A stretch of DNA of 36,980 nucleotides from an uncultured Blastocatellia bacterium (GTDB lineage: Bacteria > Acidobacteriota > Blastocatellia > Pyrinomonadales > Pyrinomonadaceae): positions 1 to 36,980 of the forward strand of contig CAMLLD010000067.1 of the NCBI GenBank assembly GCA_946480785.1, written 5' to 3'. Positions 1 to 9,400 of this stretch are shown here, piece by piece. The translations under genes were made by a program, and so were the position numbers. The first letter of the stretch is position 1, and every line of letters begins with the position of its first letter. The notes beneath the pieces are model-generated. The model was not told the origin of the DNA and searched no databases. It saw only the letters and a program-made list of their open reading frames with translations.

Positions 1-1600
1 GGTTCAACTCCCCATACGTCAACTGCTCACCCTCGAACACCACCGCCACCGCTTCTCCGCTCCGCTCTGCTTGTGCTTCGAACAACTCGCTCAAACTCGA
101 CGCGCCTGCATACTCCCGTGCCGTCTCGTTCCATTCGTCGATGACCTGCCGCCGTTCTGCGTCCGAGAGTATCTGCAACTGCGAGATCCTCTGTTCAGGG
201 TCGGCAACGATGCTCTTGAGCAGTACTTCGTAATGTTCGACAAAGCGGTGGAGTCTCTCCGGGTCGAAGAGGTCGAGGTTGCCAGTCAGTAGACCACCCA
301 CGCCTTCCAAATCCTCTAGAACCAGACTCAAATCGAATCTTGCGAACCGAAAATCTCTCTCAAGTACCTTCAGTCCGAACCCCGGTAGTTCGGCCTTCGC
401 CAGCGGTGCATTTTGCAGCGCGAAGAGAACCTGGAAGAGGGGCGAGTGGCCGAGGTCTCGCTCAGGCTGCAACTCCTCGACCAGCCGCTCGAACGGGACG
501 TCCTGATTCGCATAAGCGTCCAACGCTGTCTCTTTCACCCGGCCCAGTAACTGGCTGAACGTCGGGTCGCCTGAAAAGTCATTCCGCATTACCAGCGTGT
601 TCACAAAAAACCCGATCAAGCCCTCGATCTCTGCTCGGTTGCGGTTTGCAATCGGCGACCCAACACTAATGTCCAGTTGGTTCGTGTACCGATGCAGGAG
701 GGTTTGAAACGCCGCCAGCAACGTCATGTACAGCGTCGCCCCTGCCCTTTCGCCCAGCTCCTGCAAGCTCTGCGTTAGTTCCTTGGTTAGCTTTAATCCC
801 GCATTCGCCGCGCGGTAGCTGCGCTCCAACCGGCGCGGCCTGTCTCGCGGCAACTCCAGCGGCGCCACCCCCTGCAATTGTTTCCGCCAATAATCCAGTT
901 GCTGTTGCAACAGTTCACCCGTCAGGTGCTCTCGCTGCCAGATTGCGTAGTCGGCGTACTGCACCGGCAAGTCTGGCAGTGGCGATGGCTGCCCTTGCGA
1001 GTAAGCCGAGTACAAAGTGACAACTTCTTTAACAAGGACACCCATCGACCACGCGTCCGAGACGATGTGGTGCATGGTCATCAATAAAACATGTTCTTCC
1101 TCGGCGAGCCGAAGCAGGCGCAGCCGCAGCAGTGGCCCCGCCGTAAGGTCGAAGGGCAACCGCTCCTCTTCTTCAACCAGGCGCGCGACCTCGGCCTCGC
1201 GCTCGGCTACGTCCAGATGTGAGAGATCGAAAAGCGGCAGTTCCGGGACAAGCTCGGGAGAGACGACCTGCGCCGGCTGTTCATCGACGATGCGAAATGT
1301 GGTGCGCAGCGTCTCATGACGGCGCACCAGTTCGGCGAAACTACGCGCCAGGGCTGAAAGATCCAGCACGCCATGCAGACGCACGGCCTTCGGCAAGTTG
1401 TAGTACGCCGTTACCGGCTCCAACTGATCCTGGAACCACAACCGCTGTTGCGCGAACGAGAGCGGTAGCGCGCCGTTGCCTCTGCGACCGGCCGGTACGG
1501 TCTGCCCCGACTGGTCTGGTTCTTTCTTGCCGAGCAACCGCGCAAAGAGCGCGCGCTTCTCCGGTGATAGCTCGGCAATGCGCTCCGCATTAGTCTTCAT
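1..1600 (-). CDS. NRPS, N-terminal C domain and start of an A domain (3' part beyond left edge)
   Basis: About 533 residues are read without a stop from the ATG at 1600 to the window edge, so the gene continues to the left. It opens with a short helix (MKTNAERIAELSPEKRALF), matching the N-terminus of the 4151-residue synthetase, then a C domain at about 45-490 starting LPLSFAQQRLWFQDQLEP. The active-site motif is HHIVSDAWS at 177-185, with Ala in place of the usual Gly. The last visible residues are the start of an A domain (EAVAVVFEGEQLTYGELN). Specificity cannot be read because the pocket lies outside. The start is supported by GGAGG at 1607-1611, six bases upstream, and by an ATGA overlap with the A-PCP gene. 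It should take the product of the split module and add the next residue. Confidence 0.92.
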   Translation of the reverse strand, partial: MKTNAERIAELSPEKRALFARLLGKKEPDQSGQTVPAGRRGNGALPLSFAQQRLWFQDQLEPVTAYYNLPKAVRLHGVLDLSALARSFAELVRRHETLRTTFRIVDEQPAQVVSPELVPELPLFDLSHLDVAEREAEVARLVEEEERLPFDLTAGPLLRLRLLRLAEEEHVLLMTMHHIVSDAWSMGVLVKEVVTLYSAYSQGQPSPLPDLPVQYADYAIWQREHLTGELLQQQLDYWRKQLQGVAPLELPRDRPRRLERSYRAANAGLKLTKELTQSLQELGERAGATLYMTLLAAFQTLLHRYTNQLDISVGSPIANRNRAEIEGLIGFFVNTLVMRNDFSGDPTFSQLLGRVKETALDAYANQDVPFERLVEELQPERDLGHSPLFQVLFALQNAPLAKAELPGFGLKVLERDFRFARFDLSLVLEDLEGVGGLLTGNLDLFDPERLHRFVEHYEVLLKSIVADPEQRISQLQILSDAERRQVIDEWNETAREYAGASSLSELFEAQAERSGEAVAVVFEGEQLTYGELN

Positions 1601-3438
1601 GACAAACCTCCAGCCAGGCTCAGTTCTTTCAGTTTTGCCTTTGCCTCGTCCTCGGATAATTGTTCCAGTGTCTCCAGCAGGCCTGCGATCCTTTCGGCCT
1701 CTGCGTCACTGGCAGCGCGCGCTTGATCGATTTTTGTGGCCAACCCACCAAGTGTCGGCGACTCGAACATGGCGCGTAAGCTGATCTCGATGTGAAAGAC
1801 CAGGCGTATTCGAGAGATGACCTGGGTGGCCAGGAGCGAGTGGCCGCCGAGCTCGAAGAAACTGTGGTCCGCGCTGATGCGCTCGACGCCAAGAACCTGG
1901 GCCCAAATACCTGCGAGCGTTTGCTCTGTCTCAGTGCTTGGGGCGATGAAGGCCCGTTGCGTCTGTTCCAGTCCAACCGCAGGTAGCGCGCTGCGATCCA
2001 CCTTGCCCGTGGGCGTTCGGGGCAAGGTTTCGAGAGTGACGAATGCCGAAGGGACGAGATAACCAGGCACGTGTTCCGCTAAGTGGTCCCTGAGAGCACT
2101 CCACGTAACCTCGCCGCTCAGCACGACGTAAGCGCAGAGATATTTATTGCCGCTCGTGTCTTCGCGATCGACGACCACCACGTCCTTGACCGCCTCATGG
2201 CCCAGCAGCAGATCTTCAATCTCGCTTAACTCGACCCTGATGCCGCGAATCTTTACCTGTCGATCCTTTCGCCCCATGAACTCGAAGCTGCCGTCGTCGA
2301 GCACACGGCCCAGATCGCCGGTTTTGTAGACGATGTCATCAGGCTTGTTGCTGAACGGATTCGGGATGAAAACTTCATTTGTCAGTTCCGGTTGCTGGAA
2401 ATAGCCGAGCGAGCGGTAGGGCGTGCGGATGTATATCTCACCGACTGTGCCCTTCGGACATGCCTTCCCTTGTGCGTCGACAACGATGGCCTTCGTGTCG
2501 GCAATCGGCTTTCCGATCGGGATCGCGCGGCGATCCTGATCTGCTGCCGTGACGAGGTGGAAGAACTTGGTCATCGTCGTTTCGGTTGGTCCATAGAGGT
2601 TCACCAGGCGAATTCGCTCGCCGAAGATACTCATCCACCGCTTTACGTCAGCCGGCAACAGCGGCTCGCCCGAGAGCAGGATGTTCTTTAAAGACGGAAA
2701 CTGCTCGGGGTGCAAATCTTCATGGATGAGAGCGCGGAATAATGAGGGCACACAGTGGATCAGGTTGATCCGCGAATCATCGATCCACTTCACCAGTTGT
2801 GGACCATCAAAGCCATTCCGGAAATCCGGCGGCACACAGACCGTGCCACCGATGCAAAGCGGTACGAACGCGTCGCGTAAGTAAGCGTCAAAAGAAGGAT
2901 TCGTGAATTGGCTGACGCGTATTCCTTCTCCCAGCCCCAGCGTCTCGATCTCCCAGCGAACAAAATGGTCGATGGCTTTAAGCCTGCCTGCGATGCCCTT
3001 CGGTCTGCCTGTCGAGCCGGAAGTGAAATAGATGTAGCACATATCGTCCGGCGCGGACGTTACTTGCGGCGGAGTTGGACCAACGTGATTCGAGTTGAGA
3101 GCGTCGAGATTGTGGAGACGGATCGCAGGCGCGACCTGGTCCATGAGCAGCTCCAGCCTCCTGGCCGGCAAGTTGGGATCCAACGGCACGAAAGTGCAGC
3201 CTGCTTTGAGACTGGCGAGGATGGCGGTGATTACCGTTACCGTGTCTTCAGAAATAATTGCCACGATCGAACCACTGCCAACTTCCGAAAGCAGATGGCC
3301 CGCGAGTCTGCTTGCACTCTCTTCCAACTCGCCAAAAGTCACACGCGTCCCGCTGCTGTCATCAATCGCGATGCGGTCTCCGTCTTCTTCGGCCAGCCGG
3401 CTGAAAACCTGATGGACATATCCTTGTTTCATTGACAT
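1597..3438 (-). CDS. Stand-alone A-PCP protein completing the split module, substrate unknown
   Basis: A 613-residue adenylation-carrier didomain: A about 10-485 (FTSGSTGRPKG at 138-148), PCP about 500-575 with Ser534 in LGGHS, then a helical tail ending LETLEQLSEDEAKAKL-type. It has no C domain of its own; the matching C domain is the last domain of the preceding protein. The specificity residues read D184 A185 R188 H228 L254 S256 L281 M289 T290. Arg at the position usually held by Trp, Thr or Leu is unusual and I cannot assign a substrate; an acidic or unusual residue is possible but unproven. I start at the ATG at 3438, with GGGAG at 3447-3451 eight bases upstream. A GTG at 3453 would add five residues but would swallow that ribosome site. 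The stop overlaps the next ATG (ATGA). Confidence 0.92.
   Translation of the reverse strand: MSMKQGYVHQVFSRLAEEDGDRIAIDDSSGTRVTFGELEESASRLAGHLLSEVGSGSIVAIISEDTVTVITAILASLKAGCTFVPLDPNLPARRLELLMDQVAPAIRLHNLDALNSNHVGPTPPQVTSAPDDMCYIYFTSGSTGRPKGIAGRLKAIDHFVRWEIETLGLGEGIRVSQFTNPSFDAYLRDAFVPLCIGGTVCVPPDFRNGFDGPQLVKWIDDSRINLIHCVPSLFRALIHEDLHPEQFPSLKNILLSGEPLLPADVKRWMSIFGERIRLVNLYGPTETTMTKFFHLVTAADQDRRAIPIGKPIADTKAIVVDAQGKACPKGTVGEIYIRTPYRSLGYFQQPELTNEVFIPNPFSNKPDDIVYKTGDLGRVLDDGSFEFMGRKDRQVKIRGIRVELSEIEDLLLGHEAVKDVVVVDREDTSGNKYLCAYVVLSGEVTWSALRDHLAEHVPGYLVPSAFVTLETLPRTPTGKVDRSALPAVGLEQTQRAFIAPSTETEQTLAGIWAQVLGVERISADHSFFELGGHSLLATQVISRIRLVFHIEISLRAMFESPTLGGLATKIDQARAASDAEAERIAGLLETLEQLSEDEAKAKLKELSLAGGLS
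1607..1611 (-). promoter_or_regulatory. Ribosome binding site GGAGG for the NRPS starting at 1600
   Basis: A full GGAGG on the minus strand, six bases before the ATG. It is the strongest Shine-Dalgarno in the window and lies inside the end of the A-PCP gene, so the last synthetase may be translated independently as well as by coupling. Confidence 0.8.
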
Positions 3439-3485
3439 GCGAGGATCTCCCACGTTAGTTCGCTGGTGATTAGCGAAAGTCTCTT
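3439..3485 (-). other. Longest intergenic gap (47 bases) with a small inverted repeat
   Basis: Between the 4151-residue synthetase stop and the A-PCP start. It holds a 6-base-pair stem with a 7-base loop (3459-3477) and the GGGAG ribosome site. There is no run of T after the stem, so it does not look like an intrinsic terminator. No promoter elements are evident. Confidence 0.5.
3447..3451 (-). promoter_or_regulatory. Ribosome binding site GGGAG deciding the A-PCP start
   Basis: GGGAG lies eight bases before the ATG at 3438. The alternative GTG at 3453 overlaps this site, which argues for the shorter protein. Confidence 0.7.
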
Positions 3486-6400
3486 TTATTCGTTGAAATC
3501 GTTGACTAAGACGAGATTCTCAGACTCGTTCTCTATCGAGTAACTGCTGATGGGCCGGCCGGGATCGGCGGCGAGATGTTCGAGCAACGTGCGCAACTGG
3601 GTGCACAGGCGAGCGATGGTCGACTCGGCAAAGAGGCCGGTTTTATAAACGAGGGTCAGGTTGAGTTCCCCGCCTTCCTCGGCCGTGTAGAGCGAAAGGT
3701 CAAACTTGGCGCTTTGCCCGGATAAGTCAGTGAGTGGCTGTACGACGAGGTCGGGCAAAGTGATTTCGCGGCCCTTGAAATCGGAATGATTGAACAGCAC
3801 CCGGAAAAACGGCGAATGGCTTAGATCTCTTTGCGGCTGTAGTTCCTCTACGAGCTTCTCGAACGGTACGTCCTGATGTGTGTAGGCGCCGAGCGCCACT
3901 TCGCGCACGAGTGCCAGCAACTGGCGGAAGGTTGGGTCGCCGTCCCACCTCGTGCGCATGACCAGTGTGTTGAGAAAGAATCCGATCAGTCCTTCCGTTT
4001 CGACGCGGGTTCGTCCAGCGACCGGTGTGCCCACACTGATGTCCGTCTGATCCGTGTAGCGTGCAAGCAACACCTGATATGCCGTTAGCAGAGTGATGAA
4101 GAGCGTCACACCTTCCTGCCGGCTTAGCTCCCGCAACTGCTTCGTCAGTTTGCGATCCAGCGTGATCCCGACGCTCGCGCCCTGCGGATTCTTAGCCAAC
4201 GATGATGATGCATCCACCGGCAGTTTCAACACCGGCGCTCCGGCAAGCTGCTCGCGCCAGTAGGAAAGTTGCTGGTCCAACACGTCCCCTTTTAAGTACT
4301 CGCGCTGCCACGCGGCGTAATCCGCGTATTGCAACGGCAACTCCGGCAGTGGTGATGGCCGGTCCTGCGTGTAGGCTTCATATAACGTAGCAACTTCCGT
4401 GATCAGCACGCCCATGGACCAACCATCGGAGACGATGTGATGCATCGTCATAGTGAGCACGTGCTCAGCTTCGGAGACGCGGAGCAGGCGTAACCGCAGC
4501 AGCGGTCCGATCGCCAGGTCAAAGGGACGTTGCGCTTCAGCTTCCGTGACACGCGTGATCTCTGCTTCGCGTTCGGCCGCATCAAGGTGCGAGAGATCGG
4601 TGAACTCAATATCCGCCGGCCCGGGTCGGGCGATGACTTGTAACGGTTGCTCATCGCGGGCCACGAAAGTTGTTCGTAGCGATTCGTGACGCCTGATCAT
4701 TTCGGCGAACGAGAGCTCGAGCGCGTTGAGATTGAGTGAGCCAAGCAGCCGGACGGCAACCGGAACGTTGTAAAGCGCGGTGCCGGGATCGAGTTGATCG
4801 AGCAACCACAGGCGTTGCTGTGCAAATGAGAGCGGTAACTGATCATCGTCTGCCCGCGGCGCCGGAGAGATCGGCACGAAGGCCAACCCCGCGCCCTCGC
4901 GCATGTGCTCCTCAATCGCTTCCGCTAGCGCCGCGACAGTGGGCCGATCGAAGAGAGTGCGCAGCGGCAGATCGACATTGAACGTCTCGTGCACGCGGGA
5001 AACGAGTTGTGTGCCCAGTAGTGAGTGCCCACCCAGTTCGAAGAAATTTTCGTTAACGTCGACCCGTTCGAGATGCAACATCTTGGCCCAGATGGCGGCC
5101 AACAGTTCTTCAGTCTGAGTTCTGGGCGCAACGAAGATCTCTCTGGTTCGCGGAGTTATGGTTTCGGGCACCGGCAGCGCCGCTTTGTTGATCTTGCCGT
5201 TAAGCGTTAGCGGCAGGCGTGCGAGGTGCACGTAAACGGTAGGTAACGTCTCGATCACCAACCGCTCGGCGAGAAAAGCACGAAGCTCACTCCATTCGAT
5301 CTCGCGCCGCGACACGTAATAAGCAACCATCACCTCAGCGCCGCTGCTGTCCTTCGTTATGACAACCACGCTGTCCCGCACTTGCGAGTGCTCATTCAGC
5401 GCAACACTAATCTCACCGAGTTCGACGCGATGGCCGTGATACTTCACCTGCTCGTCGCTCCGATCGAGGTATTCGATCGTGCCGTCTGCAAGGCGGTGCG
5501 CAACATCGCCCGTACGGTACAGACGCGCGCCCCGCTCGGCGCTAAACGGATCCGGAACAAAGCGCTCGGCCGTCTGTGCTGGTCGATTCAGGTAACCACT
5601 GGCAACGCCGGCACCGCCGATATACAGCTCACCACGGACGCCGCTCGCGACCGGACGCAACCGCTCATCGAGCAAGTAGATTTGTGTATTCGCCGCCGGC
5701 CTGCCGATGGGAACTCCCACGCGTAAATCGCGTTCGGGCGAATAACGATGAATCATGCAGCCGACGGTAGCTTCCGTTGGTCCATACTCATTGTAGATTT
5801 CCACGTGGCCGCCAAAGCTGTCGGTGATGGCGCGGGCCAGATCAGTCGTGAGGGCTTCACCGCCAACCACCAGTCGCCGGATACGGCTCGTGATGTTGTT
5901 TCTCGTCTTGATGAGCGCGAGGTGACTTGGTGTCAGTTTCACCACTTCCACCTGGTTGTCGTCCCAGAGATCGAGCAAAGGAACGTCGTTAACACCTTTG
6001 CGTGGATAGATAACGATACGATGACCGCCTAGCAATGGAGCGAAGACCGACGTGACGGTGAGATCAAAGGCGAGCGATGAGTAGAAAGCACAACTGATCG
6101 GATCACGTTCAGGCAGGTACATCTCACGTGCCCACGTCACGTAATTGACCACCGACGCGTGCGTGACCACCACTCCCTTCGGTTCACCGGTCGAACCTGA
6201 GGTGTAGAGCACGTACGCCGCCTCGCTGGAGTTTGCCTGCGGCGGCAGGTCCTCATGCGGATAACCGGAAACCAGCTCCCACTCACTATCGAGACAAAGA
6301 ATTTGCGTTGCGGCCGCTTCCGGCAGCGACGCGGCTAAGCGCTCCTTCAAGTGCTGCTGCGTAATCAGCGTCGTGACTTGCGCGCTCGCCAGCGTGCGCC

Positions 6401-9400
6401 GGAGTTTCTGTTGTGGATGCGCAGGCTCGAGCGGAACGTAAGTGGCACCTGTCTTGAGCACACCGAACAACGCGACAAAGGTCTCGAAGCTGTGTTCGAG
6501 GCAGATGCCGACCAGCGCTCCGTGCTCCACACCAGACGCCAGCAGGTAGCGTGCGAGTTGGTTGGCGCGTGTATTCAACTCGCCGTAACTCAGATCAAGA
6601 CTTTTCAAAGTCAAGGCAGTGGCTTTGGGTGTGAGCGCCGCCTGCCGTTCAAATAGCTGGTGCAGACAAGTGTCGCGTGCGCCGTCAGTACGAGTGTCGT
6701 TGAATTCGCTCAGCGCCTGGTGGAGCTCTTCTTCCGACATTAGCGGCAGCTCCGACAGCCGCCGGCCCGGATCGTGGACCACGCCCTGGAGCAGGACTTG
6801 AAAATGATCGAGTAGTTGACTGATGGCACCGTCGTCGAACAGGTCGATGTTGTACTCAACGCTGCCCTCGATCTGTCCGCCAACCTCCAGCAGATTGAAG
6901 ACGAGATCAAACTTGGTCTCGTGGTTGCCGGTACTCTCACGAACGATCCGCAACCCGCTCAATTCCAGTGCCTCCTGCGGTGCGTTCTGCAACGTGAAAA
7001 CGACATTGAAGAGCGGCGCCCGGCTCATATCGCGCGCCGGTTGCAGTTCGGCAACCAGCTTTTCAAACGGCAGGTCTTCATGCGCGTAAGCGCCGAGAGC
7101 CACTTCACGCACCCGCAGTAACAACTCGCGGAACGTTGGATTACCACTGAGGTCGGTTCGCAGCACCAGGCTATTGGCAAAGAAACCGATTAACGGCTCC
7201 AACTCCTCGTGGCCTCGATTGGCCACAGGTGTGCCGATGATGATGTCTGTCTGATTTGTGTAGCGGTGGAGCAGGACCTTGAAAGCGGCCAGCAAAGTCA
7301 TGTAGAGCGTCATGCCCTCTGCGCGACTCAAATGCTTGAGACCGGCACTGACCGTCTGCGGCACAATGAAGTCCTGTGTGCGGCCGCGTCGCGTCGGAAT
7401 GGGCGGCCGCGGACGGGCAGCAGGCAGTTCAAGCGACGGTAAGTCGCCGCCTAGTTTCGTCTTCCAGTAAGCAAGCTGGCTCTCGAGTACTTCACCGCTC
7501 AACCACTCCTGTTGGGAGGCCGCGAAGTCGGCGTACTGGACCGCGAGTTCGGGCAGTGGTGAAGCTTGATCGTGCGCGAAGGCTTCGTAAAGCGCGGCGA
7601 CTTCGTGCACCAGTATGCCGAGCGACCAGGCATCACAAACGATGTGGTGCATTGTGAAGAGTGCGACGTGTTCTCGATCCGAGAGACGCAGCAACTGCGC
7701 CCGCAGCAGCGGTCCGGTCTTGAGATCGAACGGGGTTTGCGCCTCCTCAATTGCCAGCCGCCGCGCTTCCCTTTCGCGCTCGTCCTCAGTCAATTCTGAC
7801 AACTCCACCACCCGCAGCAGCGCAGACGACGACGGCGCGGCGATGACCTGGACCGGTTGCCCATCGATCATCGGAAAAGTTGTCCGCAATACCTCATGCC
7901 GCCGCACAATATCAGTCAGCGAACGCGACAACGCATCAATGTTGAGTAGACCAGTTAGCCGTAGCGCGGCCGGAACGTTGTAGGCAGTGGCAGTGCCTGC
8001 TTCCAACCGATCGAGAAACCACAAACGCTGCTGCGCAAATGAGAGCGGCAGCGCACCATCGCGAGGTATGCGAGTGAGGCGTGGTAACCGTGCGAGTTGC
8101 GCTCCCGATTTCAGGGCCCGCTCGATGATGCGCGCCATCGCACCGGCCGTTGAGTGTTCGAACAACTCGCCCAGCGTCAACTGAACATTGAATGTCTCAC
8201 GTACACGGGAAATGAGACGTGTCGCCGTCAGCGAATGACCACCGAGCGCGAAGAAATCATCATCAGGCCCAACGTGTTCGACCCGCAACACGCTACTCCA
8301 CAGGTTGAACAGCAGCGACTCGACATCATTTCGTGGCGCGACATATTCCGAGTCCGCTGTGAACGTGACGCCATTCGGCGCGGGCAAGGCTCGTCTATCG
8401 ATCTTCCCGTTTGGCGTTAGAGGTAGTTGCTCGAGCGTGACGAAAGCGGACGGGATCATGTAATCAGGCAGTTGTCCCGCAAGGTGCAAACGTAGTTCGC
8501 CGACGCCCGGCGCCGCGCAAGCATTTGCCGGTACCAAATACGCGACCAGATGTTTATCGCCATTCTGATCGTCGTGCAGGACCACCACGGAAGAGCCTAT
8601 CGAGGAATGACGATTAAGCGCCGTTTCGATCTCTCCCAGCTCGATGCGAAAGCCCCTCATCTTCACCTGCTGGTCCAGGCGCCCGAGGTATTCTATTTCT
8701 CCAATCGATAACCATCGCGCGCTGTCGCCCGTGCGGTAAAGCCGCGCGCCCGGCTCGTTGCTGAAAGGATCGGGAACAAACTTTTCCGCGGTAAGAGCGG
8801 GTCGATTCAGATATCCGCGCGCCAGACCGTCGCCACCAATTAAGAGTTCACCGCCGGCGCTGGTTGGAACCGGCCGCCCTCGCGTGTCAAGTATGAAGAC
8901 TCGCGTGTTGGAGATAGGACGCCCGATACTGATGGTGCGCGTGTCATGGTGCACGCGCTGAACAGTCGACCAAATGGTCGTCTCCGTTGGACCATAAACG
9001 TTCCAGATCTCGCTGCCGTGCCGCAAAAGCTGTTCGGCGAGATCGCGGCTCAACGCCTCACCTCCGCACAACACTTTCAACTCACTTGCGTTCTGCCATC
9101 CTGACTCGATAAGCATGCGCCACGTGGTTGGCGTCGCTTGCATCGCAGTGACGTCACGGCGCTGCAAGGTGTCGCTCAAAAGCGAACCATCGGCAGCCGT
9201 TTCACGACTGGCGATAACGAGCTTCGCGCCCACGATGAGCGGCAGGTAGATCTCCAGCGCGGCGATGTCGAAAGAGAGTGTGGTTACGGCGAGCAACGTG
9301 TCGCGGGCGCTGAGGCCCGGCTCACGACTCATGTGCCACAAGAGGTTCACTACCGCTGAGTGTGTGACGGCGACGCCTTTTGGTTTACCCGACGAGCCGG

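Noticed and set aside
3439..3453. GTG start for the A-PCP protein
   Set aside because: The GTG is part of the ribosome site that serves the ATG at 3438.
3459..3477. Intrinsic terminator between the giant synthetase and the A-PCP gene
   Set aside because: The stem is only six base pairs and no T-run follows on the coding strand.
3439..3485. Frameshift or sequencing error splitting a C-A-PCP module
   Set aside because: The downstream gene has its own well-spaced ribosome site and ATG, and the break is in the linker, not within a domain. I treat it as a real split, pending read-level confirmation.
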